Shown here: piece after piece, positions 23,630 through 32,222 of the stretch
Numbering within the stretch: position 1 is the stretch's first letter
Layout of the letters: the number at the start of each line of letters is the position of its first letter
NCBI GenBank assembly: GCA_900543165.1
Contig: UQQQ01000014.1
Span: 1 to 39,441, forward strand
Reading direction: 5' to 3'
Length of the DNA stretch: 39,441 nucleotides
Source: an uncultured Dialister sp.
GTDB lineage: Bacteria > Bacillota > Negativicutes > Veillonellales > Dialisteraceae
Translations under genes and position numbers: made by a program
Notes under the pieces: generated by a model
The model's database searches: none
What the model was told of the DNA's origin: nothing
What the model saw: only the letters and a program-made list of their open reading frames with translations

Positions 23630-24199
23630 CTATTTTCCGATCGCCCTCTTCAGCCGCGATGCCAGCATCGCAGCCAGAATACACAGACAGATATCCCCCG
23701 GCACCGCCAGCACGAAGCAGTACAGCACCACCGGCCAGACTCCGATCGGCGTCCCTAGATAGAAATTATTGATGATGTACACATACACCATCCCGAAAAG
23801 ATACACCACCAGGAGCCCCGCAAGATTCGCAAAAAGAGTCTTGCCGAAAGAGAAGTCTCCGCTCCTCTCGAAGATCCAACCCGTCAGCCATGCCCCCGCG
23901 ATAAACCCGATAAGGTATCCAAACGTCGGCTGGAAAATATACGAAGGCCCGCCGCCCTCCGTAAAGACCGGCACCCCCGCGAGCCCCAGAAGCACATACA
24001 GCCCCACCGAACAAGCCCCGTTCCGGCTCCCCAGGATAAGCCCCGCCAGCGTCGTAAACAAAAGCTGCAGTGTAAACGGACACACCGGCACCGGGATCTT
24101 GATAAACGCCCCGATCGCGATCAGTGCTGTAAACAATCCAAAAAGCACCATCTCCTTCGTCCGGCTTCCGCCAGCCACAGCTGCTTCTCCTCTGACCAT
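23630..24199 (-). CDS. bioY: BioY biotin transporter substrate-binding component
   Basis: 189 residues from the ATG at 24199, chosen because GAGG lies 8 nt upstream; earlier ATGs at 24205 and 24226 leave no room. About six membrane segments carry the BioY pattern: ALIAIGAFIKIPVPVCPFTLQ near residue 30, then GLAGVPVFTEGGGPSYIFQPTFGYL-type ligand loop and a C-terminal GDICLCILAAMLA. BioY binds biotin and can act alone or with the ECF module, whose genes are absent here. A palindrome at its start point suggests repression. Confidence 0.95.
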   Translation of the reverse strand: MVRGEAAVAGGSRTKEMVLFGLFTALIAIGAFIKIPVPVCPFTLQLLFTTLAGLILGSRNGACSVGLYVLLGLAGVPVFTEGGGPSYIFQPTFGYLIGFIAGAWLTGWIFERSGDFSFGKTLFANLAGLLVVYLFGMVYVYIINNFYLGTPIGVWPVVLYCFVLAVPGDICLCILAAMLASRLKRAIGK

Positions 24200-24228
24200 C
24201 TTCATCGCCTCGATTGTTATTACCATAA

Positions 24229-24243
24229 GTTTACCAAGTTAAC
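24229..24243 (-). promoter_or_regulatory. Candidate operator at the bioY start point
   Basis: The imperfect palindrome GTTAACTTGGTAAAC lies just downstream of the -10 box and covers the expected transcription start. GTTAAC/GTAAAC elements recall BirA half-sites, but their spacing (3 bp rather than about 15) does not fit the known BirA operator. Confidence 0.4.
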
Positions 24244-24249
24244 ACACAT

Positions 24250-24278
24250 ATCATATAACAACTTTTCGCTTTATTCAA
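24250..24278 (-). promoter_or_regulatory. Promoter of bioY
   Basis: Minus-strand TTGAAT (24273-24278), 17 bp, TATGAT (24250-24255). Confidence 0.8.
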
Positions 24279-24345
24279 CGTTGACAATAGTCCGTTTTCA
24301 TTTCCACTCTTATAAAACCGGCTTCCCGTCCCCTTCAGCTGCACG

Positions 24346-24385
24346 CAAAAAGAACGCATCCTCCATATGTGTGATGCGTTCTTTC
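24346..24385 (-). terminator. Terminator downstream of the DUF559 gene
   Basis: AAAGAACGCATC pairs with GATGCGTTCTTT, followed on the minus strand by TTTTTGCG. The hairpin is symmetrical enough to act on both strands. Confidence 0.7.
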
Positions 24386-24472
24386 TTATCTGCAAAAAAA
24401 GGAAGCCCTTATCCCGCGCCGGCTCTAGGGGACTGGTTCATTGAGACTGGCTCGCTTGTTACGTCTTACGGT

Positions 24473-24799
24473 TTATGGTTCGGATTCTGCTTCCAGCGAT
24501 TGCAAACGTTCCTGAATGATATTTTCTATGTACAGCCCCACGTTTTTGAGGTTGTGCTCGATGTCGAGGTTTGAGAAGCGGATGACGAGGATATCGTATT
24601 TCTCTATGCGGCTGCTGCGCTTTTCGTCGTATTTCATGCCTTCCAAAGAGCGATGCTGCGCGCCGTCGACTTCGATGACGAGCCGTGCTTTCCTGCAGAA
24701 GAAATCAACGATGTAGCTTTCTATGACATATTGGCGGTAGATCTGCACAGGAATACGCTTCAGGCAATAATTCCAGAGGAGCGTCTCCTGCGACGTCAT
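24473..24799 (-). CDS. DUF559 restriction-endonuclease-fold protein, possibly 5'-truncated
   Basis: About 108 residues from the first ATG (a TTG at 24811 is also possible). The core VQIYRQYVIESYIVDFFC...LVIEVDGAQH carries the D-x-n-E-x-D residues of the DUF559 nuclease fold, which is related to Vsr/very short patch endonucleases. Typical DUF559 proteins start about ten residues earlier (ARELRKNMT...). Here an in-frame stop and repeat sequence sit immediately upstream, and no Shine-Dalgarno is visible. The gene may be a relic or weakly expressed. Function is unknown. Confidence 0.7.
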   Translation of the reverse strand: MTSQETLLWNYCLKRIPVQIYRQYVIESYIVDFFCRKARLVIEVDGAQHRSLEGMKYDEKRSSRIEKYDILVIRFSNLDIEHNLKNVGLYIENIIQERLQSLEAESEP

Positions 24800-24814
24800 G
24801 TGGCCACGCAATTA

Positions 24815-25110
24815 AACGCGTTCGCCCTTCTCCAAGGGCCTACTCAGTTAGCATGCTAGACGTTTTCTTGCCCTATGAGACAGTTCTTAAACGCGTTCCC
24901 CCTTAGAGAAGGGGGCGGCCAAAGGCCGGGATGGATGTGCCTCACTGAGGCACAAATCTGCGCAGCAGATTCTTCTTTCTCTTTTTTACGACTTTCTCAT
25001 AAGTCGCCCTACCGCTTCGAGGATCCATCCTGCGCCTTTGGCGCGGCCCTTCTCCAAGGGCCTACTCGCGGGGGACTGTCTCACATGGGCTTTCATACCG
25101 CTACGGCTTA
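24815..25110. repeat. GC-hairpin repeat block (CTTCTCCAAGGGCCTACTC type)
   Basis: Contains CGCCCTTCTCCAAGGGCCTACTC (24822-24845), an inverted-like copy at 24900-24935, and GAGGATCCATCCTGCGCCTTTGGCGCGGCCC (25018-25049) with CTTCTCCAAGGGCCTACTC (25049-25067). No complete gene is seen. Confidence 0.7.
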
Positions 25111-26043
25111 CTATTTGCCTTCTCTTTTCGCAAAGTCTTCGTAGGTGCGCCGAAGTCCTTCTTCGAGGGAGATTTTGGGCTCCCAGTGGAGGTTACATTT
25201 CGCTTTGGCGTTGTTCAGGAAGGAACGGTAGATGTCGCCCTCTCTGGGTTTGTCGTAGGCGGGGACGATCTCTTTGCCGGAGACTTTGGAGAGGATGGCT
25301 ACCAGTTCTTTCAGGCTGGTTTCCTCGGAAGTGCTGAGGTTGTAGGCGGTATTGGCCGCTTCGGTCGTGAGCGCATCAAGGATGCCGTCTGCGATATCAC
25401 CGGCGTAGACGAAGTCGCGGGTCTGATTTCCATCGCCGAAAATGGTGATGCCTTTCCCTTCGGCGATGCGTTTCGCAAAGATGCTGATGACACCGCCTTC
25501 CCCGCCGTCGCCTTGGCGTTCGCCGTAAACATTGGCAAAGCGGAGGATGACATAGTCTATGCCGTAGGCGAGGCGGTAGAGCTCGAGATAATTCTCGGCT
25601 GTCTTTTTGGTGAGGCCGTAAAAGGAAAGCGGCTGCTGCGGCAGGGTCTCGGAAATCGGGAGAGCGCTATCGGCCACATCTCCATAGGTCGCCGCCGAGG
25701 AGGAGAAGATAATGCGCTTGACGCCGTATTTCCGGCAGCATTCAAGGATGCGGACGGTGCCGGCGATGTTCTCATGCATATCGTGCTCGGGATCGATCAT
25801 GGAGTCGGAGACGAGGGTCTGCGCCGCGAGATGTACGACAGCGTCGAAATGCTCTTTCCGGAAAATGTCTTCGACCGCCTTGTCATGGACATCCATGACG
25901 ATGAGTTTCATATGCGGGAGCAGGTTCTCGCGAAGGCCGGTGGAGAGATTGTCCAGCGCGATGGCTTCGTGGCCTGCTGCTTCGAGTGTCCGCATCAGGT
26001 GGGAACCGATGAATCCGGCTCCGCCGGTAACAAGTATTTTCAT
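25111..26043 (-). CDS. NAD-dependent epimerase/dehydratase (GalE-like, extended SDR)
   Basis: 310 residues. The Rossmann motif TGGAGFIGSHL is at residues 6-16, the HLAAQ motif near residue 71, the catalytic triad SSSAATYG and YGLTKK (Tyr-x3-Lys) near 114 and 142, and RFANVYGERQ near 168. It fits UDP-glucose 4-epimerase or a related UDP-sugar epimerase for surface polysaccharide. The substrate cannot be fixed. Stands alone, with AAAGGAGG about 9 nt upstream of its ATG; no sugar-pathway neighbours are present. Confidence 0.9.
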   Translation of the reverse strand: MKILVTGGAGFIGSHLMRTLEAAGHEAIALDNLSTGLRENLLPHMKLIVMDVHDKAVEDIFRKEHFDAVVHLAAQTLVSDSMIDPEHDMHENIAGTVRILECCRKYGVKRIIFSSSAATYGDVADSALPISETLPQQPLSFYGLTKKTAENYLELYRLAYGIDYVILRFANVYGERQGDGGEGGVISIFAKRIAEGKGITIFGDGNQTRDFVYAGDIADGILDALTTEAANTAYNLSTSEETSLKELVAILSKVSGKEIVPAYDKPREGDIYRSFLNNAKAKCNLHWEPKISLEEGLRRTYEDFAKREGK

Positions 26044-26061
26044 GTATGATTACCTCCTTTG

Positions 26062-26485
26062 GTATTTGAGATGTTAGACATTAGATGTCAGATATCAGAA
26101 CGTCAAACCGAGAGACTAAAAGACATTAGACTTGGAGACTTCAGACTTTTAAATCGCTTTTTACTCATGTATATTGTTATTATAACACTCCGTTCCCCTC
26201 GTCTTCCATCTGCAGGCAACGCATTCTGTTAAACTTAGTATAAACATTTGATGCTCAGTAAGACCTGAAGACTTTAGACTTTAGACTTCAGATTACGCAC
26301 CAATGTGTCTTCTCTCAGTCTGACTTCTGATCTCAAACCTCTGCTGTCTCCCACGCGTTTGCCACCGTCTCAAAGTCTAATGTCTCCTAGTCTCCCAGTC
26401 TGACTTCTGACGTCTGATATCTCCCATCCACTTCCCCGCAGTCTCGCAGTCTATTGTCTCCCAGTCTCCTTGTCTCTCAATCTCC
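26062..26485. repeat. AGACTTT/AGTCTSM heptamer region
   Basis: 424 bp of 7-bp-phased units such as AGACATT, AGATGTC, AGACTTT and, in the right half, CAGTCTC, TAGTCTC, TGTCTCC (complement type). The family is interrupted by unique sequence at about 26155-26260. No gene is seen. Confidence 0.8.
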
Positions 26486-26489
26486 ATAC

Positions 26490-26525
26490 AAAAAGCCTAC
26501 TGAAGAAAACATCCTCAGTAGGCTC
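26490..26525 (-). terminator. Terminator of autotransporter 1
   Basis: Minus-strand GAGCCTACTGA/TCAGTAGGCTT stem with a 10-nt loop, followed by TTTTTG; also T-rich on the other strand. Confidence 0.88.
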
Positions 26526-26566
26526 TTTTTTGCTATTCAATGATTGCCGGCGCATCCGCTCTTTTC

Positions 26567-29083
26567 TTAGAAGGAGTAACGAACACCTGCATTCCACTGC
26601 CACGGCGTATCGACATCGCCGCCTGCGGTGGTTTCTACATCCAGATAGAAATGGGTATCATGGCCGAGGTCAAGGTTCGTGCCGACGCCGAATTCCCACC
26701 AGCCGCCGCCGAGGTCGGTCTTGAAGGAGGTCGCTGCTCCGCCCTTAGACATCGTCACGGAGGTGTCGCCCTGGAAATCATAGAGGTAGGACGCGCGAAC
26801 GTATACATTGCCCTGCTTGATATCCTTGCCGAGCGAGAAGCCGAGACGTCCGACGAGGCTGTCCATGCTGTCCTGATGAACCTTCGCTCCTCTCTTCGTC
26901 TTGAAGTCTGCCGAGGAAACTCTGCCGTAGGTCAGTTCCGCCTGCGGTTCGATCCAGTAGCCTTCCTGCTGGAAACGCTTGCCGTATTCCGCGGAGAAGG
27001 AGAGGCCATTCGTGCTGTAGTCGCCGCTGCCTACACCGCCATTCACGTCGAAGTCATTCTTCATGTGTGCATACTTCGCAATGAGGTCGATGAAGCTGCC
27101 GTCATCTCGAAGGTTGCTGCCGTATACGGCAAAGCCGGTGTGCTTATTCGTGCCGCTGCCATTGATATAGCTGCTGTCCCCGTCGGTATAGGTGAAGGCA
27201 CCGCCCAAGATCCAGTCATCGGAAATCTTGCTGTCGTAACCGAGCTGGTAGTAGTTGTACTGGTTCTTGATGCCCTGCGCGCCGTACTTAGACTGGCCGC
27301 GCGCCATACGAGCCCAGATGCCCTGATTGCCTTCGCTCGCGCGTACTTCACCGAGACGTTTATTCATGTCGTTGTTTTCCTGACGCCATGTCATGAGGGA
27401 AAGGTTTGTCATGCTGCTGACCGCCTGGTTGGATGTATTCACGAACTCCGTGAGCTTTTCGATGTCGCCATTTGCTTTCACTGCAGCACGGAAACCACCG
27501 CTGATCACACCTGCATCGGCTTCAAGGTTAGAGGCTGCGGACTTCGCATTAGCACCGTTGCCGCTGGTGACCACCTTCGCCAGTACATTAGCCTTCGAGG
27601 CATCCGCAGCGATCTGGTCTGCAATATCACCATTTCCTTTGACCGTCAGACCAGTCGCCTCACTGGTTTCTGCCTGAATCTTATTCTCAAGGCTGTCGGT
27701 TGTCACGATACCATTTGCACCTTTCAGCGTTTCAGCAGAAATATCAGCCGCATTACCGTCTTTGGATTTCTTCAAATTCAGCGTACCTTCTGTTTCCAGT
27801 TTTCCCACTGTCATAGATGCCCCATTGACATCGACAGAAGCCCCGGATTTCACAGCTGCATTACCTACATCTTTTCCGTCAGCGGTATTCCATTCATTGA
27901 TCGCCCACTGCCCGCCGGTGAAGTTCACATTGGCATTGTTATCAACATTATAGACACCTTTGGATGCCGTCATGTTCCCCGTACCACCAAGGTTCACGAT
28001 AACCTTCTGCGAATCCTTATCTGTATCAGAGCCTTTGACATTGATATCGCCAGTAATTTGGGAGTCACCATTAAAGATCACGTTCAATATGCTGGTATCA
28101 TTAGCATTATTTATATTGTCTGCCTTATTCCCTGCTACATTGATATTTCCATCAATAACCGCCGATTTGTTGGCCGTGATATTGACTTCCGTATTTCTAG
28201 AGAACTTGCTTTTGCCTAAACCAGCAGAACCAATATTCACATCGCCTTTCATATGTAAGGTGTCTGTCATGATATTCAAAGAAGCTGTTCTACCAGGATA
28301 GTCTACTGTGCCATAGGTACCGCAGATGTTCCCATCAATTTCCAAATCCTTGGCATCCACTTTGACAGTACCATAACTACCCGTACCGATAACGCCACCT
28401 AGGGGATTGGTAGATCCATCCAAAAGCACTTTATCCGCATAGAGATTGACCATATTCCCTTCATTGGCCTGCAGAATGGCTACGCCGTAGTCATTCTTGC
28501 CCCAAGTAGTATGTGCCTCAAAATATCCCACTCTTTGTTCAGCGGTGCCGATATTGACAATCGATTTTCCTGTCTTCGTCTCGTCCTGCGCATTGATAAA
28601 GCTGTCCCCAGTATAGGAGACAATCTTATCCGCAAGAATATTCAGATGATTGTTACTTCCCTTCATCTGGAAGCCATCATCACCAGTTCCCTGTTTAGCG
28701 GCATTCACACTGCCTACATACAGTTCCTTCGCCTTTAAATTCAGTGTAGCATTGCCCGCCAACCAGCCAGCATTATATTCACTCCCTGCAAGATCAGAAG
28801 TTCCCATATTATTTAATGTCGGTGTTTTCAGTCCATTAAACTGAATCGCGTCATCAGCAGTGACACTCACTGTCCCATTTTTTATATAGATAGACGTCAT
28901 AATACTACGATCTGGAACAGTTACCGTTTTCTTATCAAATATTATATTACTTCCAGTAATCGTTTTAGATTCAGATTCCTGAGTAACCTGAATGCAGTCC
29001 TGCGCTGACACGCTTCCCCAAGCGCCGCAGCTAAGCGCCATCACGATACCAACGGCAATGAGTTTCTTTGTTTCTTTCTTCAT
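26567..29083 (-). CDS. Type V autotransporter, paralogue 1
   Basis: 838 residues. A Sec signal peptide (MKKETKKLIAVG, hydrophobic core, SVSA-Q) is followed by a passenger of about 530 residues rich in N, D, G, T and V. The passenger has repeated beta-solenoid-like strands (for example LNIMTDTLHMKGDVNIGS, SILNVIFNGDSQITGDINV). A translocator beta-barrel starts near residue 563 (LMTWRQENNDMNKRLGEVR) and ends in aromatic YSF. The barrel almost matches paralogue 2 while the passengers differ. It should span the outer membrane and display an adhesin-like passenger. A poly-G tract lies in its promoter region. Confidence 0.93.
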   Translation of the reverse strand: MKKETKKLIAVGIVMALSCGAWGSVSAQDCIQVTQESESKTITGSNIIFDKKTVTVPDRSIMTSIYIKNGTVSVTADDAIQFNGLKTPTLNNMGTSDLAGSEYNAGWLAGNATLNLKAKELYVGSVNAAKQGTGDDGFQMKGSNNHLNILADKIVSYTGDSFINAQDETKTGKSIVNIGTAEQRVGYFEAHTTWGKNDYGVAILQANEGNMVNLYADKVLLDGSTNPLGGVIGTGSYGTVKVDAKDLEIDGNICGTYGTVDYPGRTASLNIMTDTLHMKGDVNIGSAGLGKSKFSRNTEVNITANKSAVIDGNINVAGNKADNINNANDTSILNVIFNGDSQITGDINVKGSDTDKDSQKVIVNLGGTGNMTASKGVYNVDNNANVNFTGGQWAINEWNTADGKDVGNAAVKSGASVDVNGASMTVGKLETEGTLNLKKSKDGNAADISAETLKGANGIVTTDSLENKIQAETSEATGLTVKGNGDIADQIAADASKANVLAKVVTSGNGANAKSAASNLEADAGVISGGFRAAVKANGDIEKLTEFVNTSNQAVSSMTNLSLMTWRQENNDMNKRLGEVRASEGNQGIWARMARGQSKYGAQGIKNQYNYYQLGYDSKISDDWILGGAFTYTDGDSSYINGSGTNKHTGFAVYGSNLRDDGSFIDLIAKYAHMKNDFDVNGGVGSGDYSTNGLSFSAEYGKRFQQEGYWIEPQAELTYGRVSSADFKTKRGAKVHQDSMDSLVGRLGFSLGKDIKQGNVYVRASYLYDFQGDTSVTMSKGGAATSFKTDLGGGWWEFGVGTNLDLGHDTHFYLDVETTAGGDVDTPWQWNAGVRYSF

Positions 29084-29143
29084 ACCTATCCCTCCCGGAT
29101 ATTACCATGATAAAAGTAAAAATAAACTCCCTTTCATGCCATT

Positions 29144-29178
29144 AGGATACCATTACCCCCCCGTTAGTAAAGTGTTAA
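29144..29178 (-). promoter_or_regulatory. Putative poly-G-containing promoter of autotransporter 1
   Basis: On the minus strand seven G residues (29156-29162) lie between TTTACT (29166-29171) and TATCCT (29144-29149), spacer 16 bp. An alternative -35 is TTAACA (29173-29178). Changes in tract length would alter the spacer. Confidence 0.55.
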
Positions 29179-29239
29179 AGCATATTTTTACAAATTTCTA
29201 TAGAAATCGATACATCCATAACAATAACGCATGTTTGAG

Positions 29240-29424
29240 AGTGCGGAGACCTTGAGACAAAGAGACTTGAAGACGTCAGACGCAGAGACAGGGAAACATT
29301 AAAAGTAAAGACTTCAGACTTCAGATTTCACACCAACGTGTCCTCTCTCAGTCTGACCTCTGACATCTGATGTCTCTCATACGCCCCCGCAGTCTCCAAG
29401 TCTATCGTCTCTCAATCTGCCACA
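29240..29424. repeat. AGACTT-type heptamer region
   Basis: Units such as GAGACTT, AGACGTC, AGACGCA, AGACTTC, AGACTTC in the left half and CAGTCTG, CAAGTCT, TCGTCTC in the right half. The layout mirrors the block at 26062-26485. Confidence 0.75.
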
Positions 29425-29455
29425 ACAAAAAAGAGCCGCCCGCAAGGGGCTGCTC
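29425..29455 (-). terminator. Terminator of thiD-yfbR
   Basis: Minus-strand GAGCAGCCCC-TTGC-GGGCGGCTC followed by TTTTTT, starting one base past the stop codon. Confidence 0.9.
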
Positions 29456-30043
29456 TTACTGATTCTGATTCAGTTGATCCAGCGTCTTCTCGAAGCTCTT
29501 GGCGAAACGAGCGAGGAACCAGTCGACTTCTTTCATATGAAGGTCTTCGAGTTTTTTTCGTGTCGTGCGATAGGCTTCTTGAAATTCCGGATTTCCATCG
29601 CGGACTTCTTCGGCGCATTTGAGAAAGGCGGAGAGGGTATCGGCGGCTTTGGCGAGGGGCCAGAGGGGATCCTGCTCGAGGGTGACGAGGTAGGATGCGT
29701 AGCTTTCCTGCAGTTCTTCGGGGAGGGTCGCGAGGAGTTTCTTCCTGGCTTCTGTCTCGATCTCCTCATACTTTTCGTGGAGGCCGGGGGTGAAGTATTT
29801 CACAGGTGTCGGGAGGTCGCCGGTGAAGACTTCGCTGGCATCATGGTAGAGGGCGAGCATGGCGCAGTGCTCGGGATCTGCCCACTCATGGAAGATGTCT
29901 TGCCGGATGAGGGCGAGGGCGTGGGCGATCATGGCAGTCTGGAGAGTGTGCTCGGCGTCATTCTCGGGGATGGTGCTGCGCATGAGACCCCAGCGAGCGA
30001 TGTATTTCAGGCGCGACATGTAGGCAAAGAAGGGATAGCTCAT
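29456..30043 (-). CDS. yfbR: 5'-deoxynucleotidase, YfbR family
   Basis: 195 residues from the ATG at 30043, set by GGGAG 6 nt upstream and by an ATGA overlap with the thiD stop; an upstream in-frame ATG at 30058 is less likely. HD-domain motifs are EHTLQTAMIAHAL and the family signature YHDASEVFTGDLPTPVKYF, closely matching E. coli YfbR. The enzyme removes phosphate from dNMPs. Coupled downstream of thiD, an unusual partner. Confidence 0.95.
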   Translation of the reverse strand: MSYPFFAYMSRLKYIARWGLMRSTIPENDAEHTLQTAMIAHALALIRQDIFHEWADPEHCAMLALYHDASEVFTGDLPTPVKYFTPGLHEKYEEIETEARKKLLATLPEELQESYASYLVTLEQDPLWPLAKAADTLSAFLKCAEEVRDGNPEFQEAYRTTRKKLEDLHMKEVDWFLARFAKSFEKTLDQLNQNQ

Positions 30044-30849
30044 TTCATTCTCCCCCATGTATCTCCATAAAACCAGAAATGATGGACGGGACCACGGCCG
30101 TGACCGACGGAGTCTGTCTTCGCACGCGCGATGGCGCCGGTGAGGTAGTCCTTGGCGGCCTCTATTGCACCTTCGAGTGGAAGTCCTTTGGCGAGGCTTG
30201 CCGCGATGGCGCTTGAAAGTGTGCAGCCTGTACCGTGGGTATTTTTCGTGTCTATGCGCTCTCCGGGGTAGGCGATGAAGTCTTTGCCGTCATAGAGAAG
30301 GTCATCGGCGTCCATGATGTGATGTCCGCCCTTGATGAGGACGGCTTCGCACCCGAAGGTCATAAGTATTTCAGCCGCTTTTCGGCGGTCCTGCTCGCTC
30401 GTGATGGATATGCCGGAGAGGACCTCGGCTTCGGGGATGTTCGGCGTGATGAGTGCCGCCAGGGGGATGAGCTTTTCTTTATAGAGTGCGATGGCATCAT
30501 CCTCGAGCAGTTTGTCTCCGCTGGTGGCGACCATGACAGGGTCGACGATGAGAGGTGCGCTTCGGTGATTTCCAAGGAAATCAGAAACCGTATTCACGAT
30601 GGCAGCTGTCCCGAGCATGCCTGTCTTGACGGCGTCAGGTGCTACGTCGTCGTAGATGGCTTCGAGCTGGGCTTTGACCAAGGAAATCGGAGTATTCACG
30701 ACCATGCTGACACCCTTCGTATTCTGCGCTGTCAGGGCGCAGATGCAGCTCATGCCATAGGTGCCGAGGGCGGCAAAGGTCTTCAGGTCTGCTTGAATAC
30801 CGGCTCCGCCGGAGGAGTCGGAGCCTGCGATGGTGAGTAGTTTTTTCAT
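30040..30849 (-). CDS. thiD: Hydroxymethylpyrimidine (phosphate) kinase
   Basis: 269 residues. TIAGSDSSGGAGIQADLKTF at the N-terminus, VDPVMVATSG near residue 102, and the anion-hole motif NTHGTGCTLSSAIA near residue 214 are ThiD hallmarks. The last residues WFYGDTWGRMK run to an ATGA overlap with yfbR. ThiD phosphorylates HMP and HMP-P for thiamine synthesis; a pyridoxine-kinase side activity is known in some Firmicutes. No other thi gene is in the window. AAAGGAGG precedes the ATG. Confidence 0.95.
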   Translation of the reverse strand: MKKLLTIAGSDSSGGAGIQADLKTFAALGTYGMSCICALTAQNTKGVSMVVNTPISLVKAQLEAIYDDVAPDAVKTGMLGTAAIVNTVSDFLGNHRSAPLIVDPVMVATSGDKLLEDDAIALYKEKLIPLAALITPNIPEAEVLSGISITSEQDRRKAAEILMTFGCEAVLIKGGHHIMDADDLLYDGKDFIAYPGERIDTKNTHGTGCTLSSAIAASLAKGLPLEGAIEAAKDYLTGAIARAKTDSVGHGRGPVHHFWFYGDTWGRMK

Positions 30850-30966
30850 AGGTACCTCCTTTTGAAATAGTTATTGGCGGTGGGCAGTCAGCAGTCAGCA
30901 GTCAGTGGATCAGCTCACATCGTTTTTCATGCCGCTATGTGGGATATATCCTGCTCCGTTGTCATG

Positions 30967-31133
30967 CTAGGGAAACACTGATTAAATCGTTGTCAGATTT
31001 TACTCTTGAATTTTTATGCATAGCAAGGAATAACCTGACGCGAATAGCGAGCTATTTAAGGAAGGCTATGACGAAGCTATGCATAAAAATTCTTATAGAA
31101 GCTGACTCTGCGATTTAATCAGCGTTTCCCTAG
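30967..31133. mobile_element. 167-bp MITE-like element, copy 2
   Basis: CTAGGGAAACACTGATTAAAT to GTTTCCCTAG: 167 bp between the outer CTAG tetranucleotides. Almost the full length folds as an imperfect hairpin (TTTTTATGCATAGC pairs with GCTATGCATAAAAA). No ORF. It lies upstream of thiD. Confidence 0.9.
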
Positions 31134-31641
31134 TCCGCTTACCTGCCATATGCGGCTATCATCAGCCGCGTTCGCCCTTGGAGAAGGGCCTACGCGAGGG
31201 AGTAATGCTATTAAGTTAAGCGGCAGATCATCCTTGGCTCCCCATCGGGGGAGCTGCCCAAAGGGCTTGTGCAAGCGAACTGGATTTTTAGGAGTGAAGC
31301 GACGCGAAAATCCAGTGAGACGCCATTTCGAGCAAAGTGAGATGAGGGGGCTACGTAGCGGTATTGCTTGAAAATGTTGGAATATCGATAGCATCAGACT
31401 ATTCAACATGGAGCGGGATACCGCTAGCAAGCCCCTATTGCTTTCGGCACTTCCCCCGAAGGGGGAAGCAAGTCGTTACGGTGTTAACAATTTCCTTAAT
31501 AGCATTGACCCTTTGAGAAGGGGGCTACTCAGATGGGAGGAATATCCGAATCCCGAATCCCTACTCCCTAGCCACTAGTCACCAGCCACCAGCCACTAGT
31601 CACTAGTCACTAGTCACTAGTCACTAGTCACTAGTCACCAG
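31134..31641. repeat. GC-hairpin repeats followed by the longest CTAGTCA array
   Basis: 31150-31540 holds several imperfect hairpins (GCCCTTGGAGAAGGGCC, CGGGGGAGCTGCCC, CTTCCCCCGAAGGGGGAAG and a TAGCGGTA...TACCGCTA pair) but no supported ORF. 31569-31645 is an exact run of eleven heptamers: TAGCCAC, TAGTCAC, two CAGCCAC, six TAGTCAC and a final CAGTCAC that contains the sixA stop codon. Confidence 0.8.
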
Positions 31642-32112
31642 TCACTCTTTCTTCATCAGTTTCAGCGACGGTGTAAAGTAGCCGACGAGTTTCCCCTGCC
31701 GCCAGCGGAGATCGTAATCGATGACAGCGATACCGGCAAGGTCAAATTTCACTGCCGCACTACAGGAGGAGAGCAGGTAGGACTGCAGAAAGGGATGGTG
31801 GGATACGAGCGCGATGGGACTGCCGTCGGAGATCAGATGATTCAGCACCATCTGCCAGTTCGAGGAGAGGAGCTCTTCGGCGGTATGGATCTCCTCGGCA
31901 AAGCACTCTTCCGCAAGGATACCCGCCGTCTGGCGCGTGCGCTGGTAGGGGCTGGTAAAGATACGGATGGGATTGTCCTTCAGAAATTTGCTGAGGATGC
32001 GCGCGCTTTTTCGTGCCTGACGCATACCCTTCGGCGTCAGGGAACGACTTTTATTAGCGATATCTTCTGTCTCCGGCTCTGCCTCGCCGTGACGCATAAG
32101 GATGATGTACAT
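31642..32112 (-). CDS. sixA: SixA-like phosphohistidine phosphatase
   Basis: 156 residues, typical SixA length. The catalytic RHGEAE motif is at residues 8-13 and the second arginine lies in SPYQRTRQTA (near 54). A glutamate follows in TAEELL and the SHH motif VSHHPFLQ completes the pocket. SixA dephosphorylates phosphohistidine on phosphotransfer domains or the nitrogen PTS in E. coli; the partner here is unknown. The stop TGA lies in the last CTAGTCA unit. AAGGAGG precedes the ATG. Confidence 0.92.
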   Translation of the reverse strand: MYIILMRHGEAEPETEDIANKSRSLTPKGMRQARKSARILSKFLKDNPIRIFTSPYQRTRQTAGILAEECFAEEIHTAEELLSSNWQMVLNHLISDGSPIALVSHHPFLQSYLLSSCSAAVKFDLAGIAVIDYDLRWRQGKLVGYFTPSLKLMKKE

Positions 32113-32129
32113 AGATGACCTCCTTGGTA

Positions 32130-32222
32130 ATGATTGTAAATGAGACTCAAAGACGAGAAGACGGTAGACCGAGCGCCCGCCAAGTCAGAAAGCATGAATC
32201 TAAAGTCTGACGTCTCCTAGTC
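32130..32222. repeat. AGACTT-type heptamer stretch
   Basis: Units such as GAGACTC, AAAGACG, AGAAGAC and, at the right end, AAAGTCTGACGTCTCCTAGTCTC, running to the stop codon at 32223. Confidence 0.6.

Noticed and set aside
24229..24260. Canonical BirA operator
   Set aside because: Half-site spacing and sequence do not match the established widely spaced Firmicutes form; kept only as an unspecified operator.
26540..28219. Plus-strand reading of 559 codons
   Set aside because: Antisense to autotransporter 1, whose signal peptide, passenger and barrel are clear.
31150..31540. Insertion sequence remnant
   Set aside because: There are several hairpins but no transposase reading on either strand; treated as hairpin-rich repeat only.
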